Origin: Rhizobium sp. AC27/96
GTDB taxonomy: Bacteria; Pseudomonadota; Alphaproteobacteria; Rhizobiales; Rhizobiaceae
Assembly: GCF_001692325.1 (NCBI RefSeq)
Contig: NZ_LXKN01000018.1
Location: 310,001-374,000, forward strand
Direction of reading: 5' to 3'
DNA length: 64,000 nt
Both the position numbers and the translations under genes were made by a program. The notes below the pieces were generated by a model. The model was not told the DNA's origin. It saw only the letters and a list, made by a program, of their open reading frames with translations, and searched no databases. Positions within the stretch are counted from its first letter, which is position 1. The number at the start of each line of letters is the position of its first letter. Below, piece by piece: positions 44,474 to 53,331 of the stretch.

Positions 44474-45169
44474 TCAGAACTTGTAGTTCAGACCCACCCG
44501 AATGGCATGGAAGTCGAGGCTGGCTTTGGAATTGAGCGCGTCCCCACCGACGTTGCTGCTACCGAAATCGACGTACTGGTATTCGAGCTTTGCTGTCACG
44601 TGATCCGTGAAGGCGTGTTCGATACCTGCGCCTACCGTCCAGCCTGCCTTGGTCTTGTCGTCGCTGAAGCTGCCAACACCGGCGACCGAGCCGTCGTATT
44701 TGACATGGCCATAGGCAAGACCGCCGGTGCCATAGAACAAAGTATTGTCAAAGGCGTAACCGATGCGGGGACGAACCGTGCCGTACCAATTGATCTTCGA
44801 CGAAGCGCTTGCTGTGCTGCTCCTGAACGAGTCGCTAATGTCGGCGCCCTGGAAATCGGCTTCGAGGCCGACCACCCAATTGGGGTCGAACTGATAATTG
44901 TAGCCGATCTGACCACCCCCAAGGAAGCCGGACCCATCAAGCTTTCCGTACCTGCCCAGGTAGTTGCCGAAGGAATGGAAGCCAACCTCATCGTTGCCAC
45001 CGAAGCCACCGCCAGCGTTCACACCGACGTAAAAGCCTGTCCATGAGAACGTCGGCGCCGCCTCAATCGGAGCCTGCGGCGGAGTTGAGACTGAGAGGTC
45101 GGCCGCATAACCTACACTTGCCGCAACCGTTGCCAGAAGGAAGGCGGTAGATCCCAAAATCTTACCCAT
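44474..45169 (-). CDS. Outer-membrane beta-barrel protein (Omp25/31, Ropb-type)
   Basis: This 231-aa protein starts at 45169 (GAGGAG upstream). Signal peptide MGKILGSTAFLLATVAASVG is cut near AADLS. The mature part opens with FSWTGFYVGVNAGGGFGGND, the hallmark of the rhizobial/Brucella Omp25/31 family, continues with alternating strands (GGQIGYNYQFDPNWVVGLEAD) and ends HAIRVGLNYKF with a C-terminal Phe for BAM recognition. An eight-stranded barrel is expected. It is monocistronic with an AT-rich promoter region upstream. Confidence 0.92.
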   Translation of the reverse strand: MGKILGSTAFLLATVAASVGYAADLSVSTPPQAPIEAAPTFSWTGFYVGVNAGGGFGGNDEVGFHSFGNYLGRYGKLDGSGFLGGGQIGYNYQFDPNWVVGLEADFQGADISDSFRSSTASASSKINWYGTVRPRIGYAFDNTLFYGTGGLAYGHVKYDGSVAGVGSFSDDKTKAGWTVGAGIEHAFTDHVTAKLEYQYVDFGSSNVGGDALNSKASLDFHAIRVGLNYKF

Positions 45170-46041
45170 TCGAAATTTCTCCTCGAAGGAATTCACATGA
45201 ATCAACATGTAACTTGCGAAAGTCCACGCAAAGGCCATAATATAGACGTGTTTATATCTGTAAATACGCAGTCTCTAATAAATATTATCGGAATATATGC
45301 TTTTTTTGTATAATGCTGTCGCAATATGTATTGTTGTAATACTGCTATTATACATGCCGCTCATCGAAATATGAAAACTACAACTTACCGACGCATTAAT
45401 ATCGAGCCAGTGGGCGGTACCGTTCCCCTGAAATGTGCTGATTCTGTATGGTGTCGTTGTCTCGGGAGTTTCGCCGCGCGTTGAGAGCGGCCGTTGGCGT
45501 GCGATCGGGAAGGCGACGCAATCTGGTGCGCCACGTCGTTTTTCAAATAGACGTGCCCGGCGGCAATCTGCAGGTTTGTGCCGCTACTGCAGATATTCAT
45601 CCTCTGCAGTGGGAGGCTCGACGGGGCGGACCCTTGAAGGATCGTCGAGCCTCCTCACCACATAGCGCACCCTACCCTTAAATCGAATGCATGGAGATAG
45701 AGCGCCCGTTCGCGGCCGTAATCGCGCTGGCGTTGTAATATTTTGGGACGAATGGCAATCCACAGTTAAGCCTTTGCTTACGCTGGCATGCGCTTTCCGC
45801 CGTGAGGCGCAATCTGGCTTCTTCTGTCGTATCGCGCATGGACGATCATACCGCCGCAGGCCACATCTTTGTCACTATCGCAACCGCCAAATTGCGATGG
45901 TCGGGAGGTCCGGGCGCTTTGTTAAGAGCAACGGCCGGGCCTCCTAGCGGAGGCGGCCAGCAGCCGCTCATTGCGCCCTTTGCGCGCTACTGACGCCATA
46001 AATCGAAAAGTATAGCCGCAGTCTGGCGGATGGCATTCGCC
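45170..46041. other. Long intergenic region upstream of the porin gene
   Basis: These ~870 bases have no convincing gene. 45240-45400 is strongly AT-rich and must contain the porin promoter. Further right is GC-rich, with two adjacent inverted repeats: ACTGCAG/CTGCAGT (45586-45592 and 45604-45610) and GGAGGCTCGACG/CGTCGAGCCTCC (45612-45623 and 45643-45654). A smaller hairpin GCCTCC/GGAGGC occurs near 45940-45955. Open frames here lack recognisable families. Confidence 0.5.
45586..45654. repeat. Two adjacent inverted repeats, possible structured RNA
   Basis: The first has 7-bp arms 11 bases apart (45586-45610). The second has perfect 12-bp arms 45612-45623 and 45643-45654 with a 19-base loop. 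They are only one base apart, suggesting a two-hairpin RNA or a REP-type pair. No T tract follows the second arm. Confidence 0.5.
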
Positions 46042-46587
46042 TCAGGGAAGTATCAGAATTCCGGCCGCAGCCGCTGCATTGACGAAAGCCGCCCGAACTT
46101 GCTGCGTCGACACCCTGCCCTTGATGCCATCGATGCAGCTTTGAAGGGCGCCCTCAAATGCGTCTCCATGGCGTACAGGCCATAGCGTAGTCAGGTACTC
46201 AACGGCCTTCTCGATCGAGTCGATAACTTCAACCGCGTCTTTGCCACGCACCGCTATTCTAACCGGCGGGAATGTTGGAGATTTGGCGCTGCTCGCATTC
46301 GCGGAACCGAAGTCTCGCCGATCCTCCGTCGTGAGCCCATTTCTCCTGGCCGCCCTTCGCCTCGTCACCATCTCGGCCAAAATCGACATATCATGCGCGA
46401 TTTGGCCTTGCTCGCCGACGCCAGCATCATTCGCGGCCATGACACCGCTCGCGCTTGCCATCTCAGGAGAGGTCAACGAGCTGTTATCTGAAGGGATTGA
46501 GGCGTTGGAGGTGACAGGGGTTTCTGGATCGGCCAGTTTTTCACCGATAGCGAAACCGGCTTCAAGGTTATTGCTGTTCTGCCGCAT
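46042..46587 (-). CDS. DUF982 domain protein
   Basis: This protein of about 181 aa has a start taken at MRQNSNN (46587); a GTG 18 bases upstream is possible. Residues ~1-110 are polar and low-complexity. The last ~75 residues (VRIAVRGKDAVEVIDSIEKA, VEYLTTLWPVRHGDAFEGAL, QSCIDGIKGRVSTQQVRAAF) are a clear DUF982, a small domain found mostly in Rhizobiales, often in multiple copies, with unknown function. The long N-terminal extension is unusual, as DUF982 proteins are commonly below 100 aa. Monocistronic. Confidence 0.75.
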   Translation of the reverse strand: MRQNSNNLEAGFAIGEKLADPETPVTSNASIPSDNSSLTSPEMASASGVMAANDAGVGEQGQIAHDMSILAEMVTRRRAARRNGLTTEDRRDFGSANASSAKSPTFPPVRIAVRGKDAVEVIDSIEKAVEYLTTLWPVRHGDAFEGALQSCIDGIKGRVSTQQVRAAFVNAAAAAGILILP

Positions 46588-47135
46588 GGCAACATTTCCC
46601 CACACGTATTCACCGAGCCCTGGCAGGCTCAGGCAATCGCGATACAGTGCGTCAACAGAAAGTACTATTATTCAAAGCAACTTTGACGTCTAGATTAGAA
46701 CTTTTTGTTGACTTTGACCAGTATCGTCCCAACAGAAGACATAATTACCGGTCGATGCCGTCTCGTTTGGCTTATTTTTCATGTATAAATATAGGAATTT
46801 TTCTATTAAAAGTCCAGCGGCTCGTTTCACATTTGAAGCTGCATTCCGCTAATGGAATAGCCGCTTTGACCGCTTTTCGCGGAAGCAGCCGGACTCCTGA
46901 AATTCGAGCCGACACAAGAACCTGGTGCGTCGCAAGTGCCATGTGACACTGATCTCGAGGCGCTCACGAATAGCCATATAATAGAGAGTCGCACAAGAGT
47001 GCTGCTACGATGGCTATACGATGAACGAGACAATCACCGGCGCCGGACTTCATGGCGCGATGTCTTCATGTAGATTTGTTATGGAGCTCAACGGCAGTGA
47101 ATGATGGCGCACCCTGCTCGGGGTGCGCCTATTGC
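46588..47135. other. AT-rich non-coding stretch
   Basis: About 550 bases separate the DUF982 gene from the XRE gene stop. 46640-46830 is AT-rich. The only structure seen is the hairpin at 47106-47129. Frames in both directions are short with unlikely composition; no gene is called. Confidence 0.4.
47106..47129 (-). terminator. Hairpin after the XRE gene
   Basis: GGCGCACCC (47106-47114) pairs with GGGTGCGCC (47121-47129) over six bases, seven bases beyond the stop of the XRE-family gene on the minus strand. There is no strong T run, so it is a likely but imperfect terminator. Confidence 0.5.
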
Positions 47136-47381
47136 TTAAACGACGAAGAAAGTCGAAGGCGGAACCTGCAGCGCGGCAGCGATCCGTCGAAGTTTCGCCG
47201 GATCAGCCTCGGCTCCGGCCTCTATTTCAACAATTTCCTCACTGGTGAGACCACAGGTCTCAGAGAGATCGGCAATCGTGTAACCAATGGCTTCGCGGGC
47301 CTGCCGCACGGCAGCTGCGATTTCACCATGGGGAACGGTGGAAGCCTTTGAACTATCGATATTGTTCTGAGTAATGGACAT
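47136..47381 (-). CDS. XRE-family helix-turn-helix protein, 81 aa
   Basis: The start at MSITQNN (47381) is preceded by AAGGAG; the open frame extends 21 codons further without a ribosome site. Residues ~22-80 are a Cro/CI-type HTH (VRQAREAIGYTIADLSETCG, LTSEEIVEIEAGAEADPAKL, RRIAAALQVPPSTFF). It is a single-domain DNA-binding protein. Nearby genes (Nudix, DUF982) give no target, and no phage genes are present. Confidence 0.82.
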   Translation of the reverse strand: MSITQNNIDSSKASTVPHGEIAAAVRQAREAIGYTIADLSETCGLTSEEIVEIEAGAEADPAKLRRIAAALQVPPSTFFVV

Positions 47382-47680
47382 GAAATTTCTCCTTCCAAAG
47401 TCCGCCGACAAAGGTTGCCGGGTGAAGGCAGCTATTGCAGCCATGGAGCATCTCGACCCAAAAACATATGGCCGAATGCTGGGTCAATATAGGCATCAAT
47501 GCGGCATAGGCAAGCGTGGAAGCGCATAGCAGCCAATCTCCTGGCTCGCAGCTCGTTTGGCGCAATCAGGCGGGCGGATGATCGCTGGCGCTACAGCCAC
47601 AGGCCGTCGCTTTCACCGCTTTCATGAGTGCTGTCGAAGGACAAGACATAGGCCGAGGCATGATGGAAGCAGCCGGCGGC
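47382..47680. other. Short non-coding gap
   Basis: About 300 bases separate the XRE start from the Nudix stop. It contains the XRE promoter region; I see no gene, repeat or terminator with a T tract. Confidence 0.4.
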
Positions 47681-48214
47681 CTACTTCTTGGCTCTGATCT
47701 TTCCCAGCTTGCGCTCGGCCGCGAGCAGAAGCCCCTTCAACTCTGGTTCGCGCACGCGGCTTGCAGCCTCTATGAAAGAGACCCATTCGCTGCGGCGTTG
47801 GCCACGTTCGGGAAAATCCTGGAAAGTGCGCTCTACCTCGAGCAGGTGCAGCTCGACCACGCAGGGAACACCATTGCCGTCGGCGAGTTGCTTTATATAG
47901 GTGAAATAGCCGAAGGGCTTCTTCTTCACCTTTCCGCGCACGCCGGCTTCTTCGAACGCCTCGATGGCTGCGACCTCATGCGGCTTCTTGCCCTTGATTG
48001 GCCAGCCCTTGGGAACAACCCAGCGACCGCTTTCACGACTCGTGACGATCAGGACTTCCGCGCCGCCCCGCTCGGCCAGCTTCCGGTAGCAGATGGCAGC
48101 ATATTGCTCATAGGCGCGACCCTGAAACAACGCATCGGTATGGGAGGCGAGTTCAGACAAGAAACTCTCCGAATGCCTTGAGGTTTTTTCCTGCGCTGAG
48201 ATTGAAGATGCCAT
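47681..48214 (-). CDS. Nudix hydrolase
   Basis: This 177-aa protein starts at MASSISAQ (48214, GAGG upstream); a longer frame reaches 48277. The Nudix box covers residues ~85-107, WPIKGKKPHEVAAIEAFEEA followed by GV, with the catalytic E-x2-A-x-EE pattern; the arginine of the usual REUXEE motif is replaced (AFEEAG). It follows VLIVTSRESGRWVVPKG, typical of the diphosphoinositol-polyphosphate type. It should hydrolyse a nucleoside or inositol diphosphate derivative. Single gene. Confidence 0.83.
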   Translation of the reverse strand: MASSISAQEKTSRHSESFLSELASHTDALFQGRAYEQYAAICYRKLAERGGAEVLIVTSRESGRWVVPKGWPIKGKKPHEVAAIEAFEEAGVRGKVKKKPFGYFTYIKQLADGNGVPCVVELHLLEVERTFQDFPERGQRRSEWVSFIEAASRVREPELKGLLLAAERKLGKIRAKK

Positions 48215-48515
48215 GCCCTCGGCTACCCGCGATGATGTCATCCGAAGCGAGACTGTCCCAAGCTGTCGGGCACGCATTCACAGAAGTCTTCTGCGATGCA
48301 CTCACCGTTTGTCTTGCTTGGGACCCTGCCGAAGTTCGGAGTTTTCTACTTCATGCTCTGAGCCGTTCCGATGACAGTTTTATGAAGACGGCTGTTGATG
48401 AGAGCCGCAGCATTTGCCGTTGGCGCCTGTGGATGCGATAGCGCCTGCCGCCAGGCAAATTAAAAACGGCCCCTTGGAGGGGCCGTTTCACATAGCAGAA
48501 GTATCAGCGCAAAGC
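48215..48515. other. Gap between Nudix start and dctA stop
   Basis: These 300 bases contain the dctA terminator (48464-48488) and the Nudix promoter region. No gene is seen in between. Confidence 0.45.
48464..48488 (-). terminator. Rho-independent terminator of dctA
   Basis: AAACGGCCCC (48464-48473), loop TTGGA and GGGGCCGTTT (48479-48488) form a perfect 10-bp stem. Read on the minus strand it is followed by TTTTTAATTT. It begins 27 bases after the dctA stop codon. Confidence 0.85.
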
Positions 48516-49844
48516 CTATTCAGCGGCCTGCAGCGCGGGGACTTCGATCTCTTCGCTCAACTGGCCTGCCATGGCTGCGGCGAACTTCGTCTGATCGAGT
48601 TCGTTCTCCCAGCGAGCAACCACGATCGTGGCGACTGCATTGCCGACGAAATTGGTGAGCGCGCGGCACTCCGACATGAAGCGGTCGATACCGAGGATCA
48701 GCGCCATGCCGGCGATCGGAACCGAAGGCACGACTGCAAGCGTGGCAGCAAGCGTGATGAAGCCTGCGCCGGTAATGCCGGCTGCACCCTTAGAGCTCAA
48801 CATTGCCACGAGCAGAAGCAGGATCTGGTCGCCAAGCGCCAGCGGCGTATCGGTCGCCTGCGCAATGAAGAGCGCTGCCAGCGTCATGTAGATGTTCGTG
48901 CCGTCGAGATTGAAGGAATAACCCGTTGGGATGACGAGACCGACGACAGAGCGCTTGCAGCCGGCGCGTTCCATCTTGTTCATCAGGCCGGGCAGTGCTG
49001 CTTCAGAAGACGATGTGCCGAGAACCAACAACAGCTCTTCCTTGATGTAACGGATCAAGGCCAGGATCGAGAAGCCATTGTAACGGGCAACGGCGCCGAG
49101 CACCACGAGCACGAAGAAGATGGAGGTCAGATAGAAGGTGCCGATCAGGAAGGCCAGGTTGGCGATCGTACCGATGCCGTATTTGCCGATGGTGAAGGCC
49201 ATGGCGCCGAAGGCACCGATGGGAGCGAACTTCATAAGCAGGGCGACCATGCGGAAGATCGGCGTGGTCAGTGCCTGCAGGAAGTCCGTTACCGGGCGGC
49301 CGCGTTCGCCGGCAGCGCCAAGCGCGATACCGAAGACCACCGAGAAGAACAGCACCTGGAGAATGTCGCCCTTGGCGAAGGCGCCGACGATCGTATCCGG
49401 GATGATGTTCATCAGGAAGCCGATGACGGAGGCATCATGCGCCTGAGCGGCATAATTGGTGACGGCCTTGGTATCCAGCGTTGCCGGATTGATGTGCATG
49501 CCAGCACCCGGCTGCACGACGTTGGCGACGATGAGGCCGACGATCAGCGCCAGGGTCGAGAAGGTCAGGAAGTAGATGAACGCCTTGCCGACGACGCGGC
49601 CAAACTTCTTCAGGTCGGACATGCCGGCGATGCCGGTCGCGACCGTCAGGAAGATAACGGGCGCAATGACCATCCGCACCAGCTTGATGAAGGCATCACC
49701 GAGCGGTTGCAGCGATGTGCCGAGCTGCGGATAGTAATGGCCGAGCAGGATGCCTGCGGCAATGGCTGTGAGAACCTGCACATAGAGATGCCGGTAAAAA
49801 GGAAGTTTAGCGCGCGTTTCGGCGGCTGCGATGGGAGCAATCAT
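48516..49844 (-). CDS. dctA: C4-dicarboxylate transport protein DctA
   Basis: This 442-aa proton/dicarboxylate symporter of the DAACS family starts at 49844 with GGAGG seven bases upstream. It has about eight membrane helices plus two re-entrant loops, the serine-rich motif [18 protein letters not shown], and [20 protein letters not shown] with [16 protein letters not shown] near the C-terminus. It imports succinate, malate and fumarate and is required for symbiotic nitrogen fixation in rhizobia. It is controlled by the divergent dctBD genes through a sigma-54 promoter at 49930-49945. Confidence 0.96.
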   Translation of the reverse strand: MIAPIAAAETRAKLPFYRHLYVQVLTAIAAGILLGHYYPQLGTSLQPLGDAFIKLVRMVIAPVIFLTVATGIAGMSDLKKFGRVVGKAFIYFLTFSTLALIVGLIVANVVQPGAGMHINPATLDTKAVTNYAAQAHDASVIGFLMNIIPDTIVGAFAKGDILQVLFFSVVFGIALGAAGERGRPVTDFLQALTTPIFRMVALLMKFAPIGAFGAMAFTIGKYGIGTIANLAFLIGTFYLTSIFFVLVVLGAVARYNGFSILALIRYIKEELLLVLGTSSSEAALPGLMNKMERAGCKRSVVGLVIPTGYSFNLDGTNIYMTLAALFIAQATDTPLALGDQILLLLVAMLSSKGAAGITGAGFITLAATLAVVPSVPIAGMALILGIDRFMSECRALTNFVGNAVATIVVARWENELDQTKFAAAMAGQLSEEIEVPALQAAE

Positions 49845-49929
49845 GATGTCCTCCGTTAAGCCCAACCGATTTCTCGGCCCTCCGGGCGACGACTAGAATT
49901 CAACAGCCTCCGACTGTTCCGCCTTTCTT

Positions 49930-49945
49930 TGCAACGAGCGTGCCA
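49930..49945 (-). promoter_or_regulatory. Sigma-54 (RpoN) promoter of dctA
   Basis: On the minus strand the sequence reads TGGCACGCTCGTTGCA, an exact match to the -24/-12 consensus TGGCAC-N5-TTGCA. It lies ~85 bases upstream of the dctA start. This is the expected promoter type for DctD-activated dctA. Confidence 0.92.
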
Positions 49946-50017
49946 GATGAGTGACGCAGTGATAAATAACTGATTTATAATGATTTAATTCTCGCCCGAC
50001 GCAGCAAGCTCGTTGGC

Positions 50018-50079
50018 GTGTGCGAAATTCCACACAGCTCCGATTGCGATGTGCGCGAAAACATGCACAATATCGCAAT
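50018..50079. promoter_or_regulatory. Tandem DctD upstream activating sites
   Basis: The first site, 50018-50036, is the palindrome GTGTGCGAAATTCCACACA. The second is centred in 50043-50079: TGTGC (50050-50054), ten bases, GCACA (50065-50069), inside a larger palindrome ATTGCGA/TCGCAAT. They lie 75-150 bases upstream of the sigma-54 promoter, as in other rhizobial dctA genes. The second overlaps the proposed dctB start, so DctD binding could repress dctBD. Confidence 0.75.
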
Positions 50080-51940
50080 GCTGCAGCGCCCACCCACAGA
50101 ACGATTTTTGACGCCGGAACAATTGAGCCGACGATCCCGCAGGGTCTGGCTGATATTCGCACTCCTATGCGCCGCCGTTATTGGCGCTACCCTGTACGGC
50201 GCCAATTTCTACGGCCGCATCACCGCGATGGAGACATTGCAGCGGCAGGGACATACGGATGCAAACCTCAAGGTCGCTCTTTTGCGGGCGGTGCTCGAGC
50301 GCCCGCGGGCGCTGCCATTGTTGCTGGCGGACGACCAGCAGGTGCGCGACGCGCTCGCCGGGCGGGAGCCGGATGCCGTCGTGTCCCTCGATCGCAAACT
50401 GGAAAGCCTGGTTTCCGGCACGAGCGCATCAGTTCTCTACGTCGTCGGCAAGGACGGCATCGCTATGGCCTCCAGCAACTGGCGAGAGCCTCTGAGCTTC
50501 GTCGGTAATGATTATTCGTTCCGCGACTACTTCCGAAAAGCCATGGAGACGGGAACGGCCGAGCATTATGCGCTTGGTACCGTCAGCAACCGCCCCGGTC
50601 TCTATATTTCCCGCCGCGTTGGCGAACCCGGTTCCGCCCTTGGCGTCGTGGTCGTCAAGATGGAATTCGACCAGTTGGAGGCAGACTGGAGCGAGACCGG
50701 CCGCCCCGCCTATGTCACCGATGAGCATGGCGTCGTCCTGATCACCAGCCTGCCCTCCTGGCGCTTTATGACCACGTCGCCGCTTTCGCGTGAGGCGGCG
50801 GCAACCATCCGCAAGAGCCTGCAGTTTGGCACAGCCCCTCTTTCGCCGCTGCCGATCAACCGGCCGGAAGCAGTGGGTCCGGACGCAACCATCGTCCGCG
50901 CCATCCTGCCTGGCAGCAGCGCCGCGGAATATCTGCGGCTGACGACCACGATCCCGTCGACACCCTGGCAGCTCGGCTACCTGGTTCCCACCGATCAGGC
51001 AATTGTATCCTCCGTGCGCGAGACGCGCTTTTTCGCGCTGACCGTCCTTTTGCCGATCCTGGCCTTCGCCGCCTTCCTGCTGCGCCGGCGCCATGTTTCC
51101 GCGATGCAGATTGCCGTGAGCCGGATTGCCCGCGAGGAGCTGGAGCGGCGCGTGCTGGAGCGAACCGAAGACCTCAGCCGCGCTCGCGATCGACTTGAGG
51201 CGGAGATTGCCGACCACCGCACGACCGAAGCGAAGCTGCAAGGGGTCCAGCAGGATCTCGTGCAGGCCAACCGTCTTGCCATTCTCGGCCAGGTCGCCGC
51301 TGGCGTCGCTCATGAAATCAACCAGCCGCTCGCAACGATCCGCGCCTATGCCGAGAATGCCAATATCTTTCTCGAGAGGCAGCAGAGCGAACCGGTCAAG
51401 GACAATCTGTCTGCCATCGCAGCGCTGACGGAACGGATCAGCACGATTACCGAAGAGCTCAAGGCCTTTGCTCGCAAGGGCCGAACGGCAGCGGAGCCGG
51501 TGGACCTGAGAAGCGTGATCGAAGGCGCCGTCATTCTGTTGAGAAGCCGCTTCGCCGGTCGCCTCGATGCGCTTGAGATCGAGTTGCCGCCGCCGGGCCT
51601 CAACGTTGTCGGCACGAGGATCCGGCTCGAGCAGGTGTTGATCAACCTCTTTCAGAACGCTCTTGAAGCGCTTGAAGGTCGAGAAAACGCGAAAGTCGAG
51701 GTTTCGGTACAGGAGACGACCGATGATGTCGAAATCATCGTCTCGGATAATGGCCCGGGTATTCCCATCGCTATTCTCGATTCGCTCTTCACGCCATTCA
51801 ATACTTCCAAGGAAAAGGGTCTCGGGCTCGGCCTCGTCATTTCCAAGGATATCGTCGTCGATTATGGCGGCCGTATCGAAGTCGAGAGCGATGCTGACGG
51901 TACCCGTTTCACCATCCATTTGCGCAGGGCCACGACATGA
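50063..51940 (+). CDS. dctB: C4-dicarboxylate sensor histidine kinase DctB
   Basis: This protein of about 625 aa has a membrane span near residues 30-50 ([19 protein letters not shown]), a periplasmic double-Cache-type dicarboxylate sensor (~60-310), a second span (~325-345), a coiled linker ([20 protein letters not shown]), a phospho-acceptor His in [20 protein letters not shown] and an HATPase domain with [10 protein letters not shown] and [13 protein letters not shown]. The start is uncertain (50018 GTG, 50063 or 50078 ATG) because the region doubles as DctD sites. It overlaps dctD by four bases. Confidence 0.93.
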   Translation: MHNIAMLQRPPTERFLTPEQLSRRSRRVWLIFALLCAAVIGATLYGANFYGRITAMETLQRQGHTDANLKVALLRAVLERPRALPLLLADDQQVRDALAGREPDAVVSLDRKLESLVSGTSASVLYVVGKDGIAMASSNWREPLSFVGNDYSFRDYFRKAMETGTAEHYALGTVSNRPGLYISRRVGEPGSALGVVVVKMEFDQLEADWSETGRPAYVTDEHGVVLITSLPSWRFMTTSPLSREAAATIRKSLQFGTAPLSPLPINRPEAVGPDATIVRAILPGSSAAEYLRLTTTIPSTPWQLGYLVPTDQAIVSSVRETRFFALTVLLPILAFAAFLLRRRHVSAMQIAVSRIAREELERRVLERTEDLSRARDRLEAEIADHRTTEAKLQGVQQDLVQANRLAILGQVAAGVAHEINQPLATIRAYAENANIFLERQQSEPVKDNLSAIAALTERISTITEELKAFARKGRTAAEPVDLRSVIEGAVILLRSRFAGRLDALEIELPPPGLNVVGTRIRLEQVLINLFQNALEALEGRENAKVEVSVQETTDDVEIIVSDNGPGIPIAILDSLFTPFNTSKEKGLGLGLVISKDIVVDYGGRIEVESDADGTRFTIHLRRATT

Positions 51941-53322
51941 ACGACAGCTCCCCGGTCTTTCTCATCGATGATGACAAGGATCTGTTGAAGGCAACGAAAC
52001 AGACGCTTGAGCTCGCCGGTTTTGCCGTCTCGGCCTTCGCGACCGCAAGTGACGCGCTCGCCGCGCTCGCCGCCCTAGCCCCCGGCTTCGCTGGGGTCGT
52101 CGTTTCGGATATCCGCATGCCACAGATGGACGGACAGCAGCTCTTCGCTCACATCAAGGAGCGCGACGCCGATCTGCCGGTTATCCTGGTGACCGGCCAC
52201 GGCGATATTCCGATGGCGGTACAGGCGATCCAGGACGGCGCCTATGATTTCATCGCCAAACCCTTCGCCACCGACCGGCTGGTCCAGAGCGTGCGGCGAG
52301 CCGCCGAGAAGCGCCGGCTTGTTCTCGAAAACCGCTCGCTTCGCCTCGCTGCGGAGCAGGCACAGGGCGATCTTCCGCTCATCGGCCAGACCCTGGCGAT
52401 GGAGCGCCTGCGCCACACGTTGCGGCAGATCGCCGATACGGATGTCGATGTGCTGATAACCGGCGAAACGGGCAGCGGCAAGGAAGTTGTTGCCAGCCTG
52501 CTGCATCGCTGGAGCCGCCGTGCGAAAGGCAATTTCGTGGCGCTCAACTGCGGCGCCCTTCCCGAAACCGTGATCGAAAGCGAACTCTTCGGTCATGAGC
52601 CCGGCGCATTCACCGGCGCGCAGAAGAAGCGCATCGGGCGCATCGAATATGCAAGCTCAGGCACGCTGTTTCTCGACGAGATCGAGAGCATGCCGCCTGC
52701 AATTCAAGTGCAGTTGCTACGCGTTCTGGAGATGCGGGAGGTGACGCCGCTCGGTACCAACGAGGTCCGGCCGATCGATCTGCGCGTCGTGGCAGCGGCA
52801 AAGGTCGATCTTGGCGACCCCGCCCAGCGCGGCGACTTCCGCGAGGATCTGTATTATCGGCTCAATGTCGTCACTCTTTCCATTCCGCCGCTGCGCGAGC
52901 GGCGCGACGATATTCCCCTGCTATTCGGGTATTTCGCCGAGCGCGCAGCGAGCCGCTTCAAACGCGAAGCACCTGCTGTCTCCACCACGGTGCGCCGCCA
53001 TCTGCAGCAGCATGACTGGCCTGGAAACGTTCGCGAACTGGCCCATTTTGCCGAACGCTTTGTGCTCGGCCTTGAGAGCACGACGATGCCGAAGCTCGGG
53101 GACGCACCTGCCACGGATGCCGCACTCACATTGCCAGCACGGATCGAACGTTATGAGGCGGAGCTCATCCGCGAGACCTTGTCGCAGAACAACGGCGATG
53201 TTCGCCGCACCATCGAAGCACTCGGAATCCCAAGGAAAACCTTCTACGACAAACTGCAGCGACACGGCATCGTGAGAGGCGAATTTGCCGGCTTCGACGG
53301 GGATGACAGCCGAAATTCCTGA
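51937..53322 (+). CDS. dctD: C4-dicarboxylate response regulator DctD (sigma-54 activator)
   Basis: This 461-aa NtrC-family activator has a receiver domain with Asp58 ([13 protein letters not shown]), an AAA+ domain (~150-385) with Walker A GETGSGKE, the sigma-54 contact loop GAFTGA (in [12 protein letters not shown]) and Walker B GTLFLDEI, and a Fis-type HTH at the C-terminus ([20 protein letters not shown]). Phosphorylated by DctB, it binds the sites at 50018-50079 and activates dctA. Confidence 0.95.
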   Translation: MNDSSPVFLIDDDKDLLKATKQTLELAGFAVSAFATASDALAALAALAPGFAGVVVSDIRMPQMDGQQLFAHIKERDADLPVILVTGHGDIPMAVQAIQDGAYDFIAKPFATDRLVQSVRRAAEKRRLVLENRSLRLAAEQAQGDLPLIGQTLAMERLRHTLRQIADTDVDVLITGETGSGKEVVASLLHRWSRRAKGNFVALNCGALPETVIESELFGHEPGAFTGAQKKRIGRIEYASSGTLFLDEIESMPPAIQVQLLRVLEMREVTPLGTNEVRPIDLRVVAAAKVDLGDPAQRGDFREDLYYRLNVVTLSIPPLRERRDDIPLLFGYFAERAASRFKREAPAVSTTVRRHLQQHDWPGNVRELAHFAERFVLGLESTTMPKLGDAPATDAALTLPARIERYEAELIRETLSQNNGDVRRTIEALGIPRKTFYDKLQRHGIVRGEFAGFDGDDSRNS

Positions 53323-53331
53323 AGCAATGGC

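Noticed and set aside
48414..49859. A 481-codon plus-strand frame
   Set aside because: It is fully antisense to dctA, with Arg/Glu/Gln/His-rich composition typical of the reverse of a high-GC gene and no domain.
50429..51919. A 496-codon minus-strand frame
   Set aside because: Antisense to dctB; composition is that of a shadow frame.
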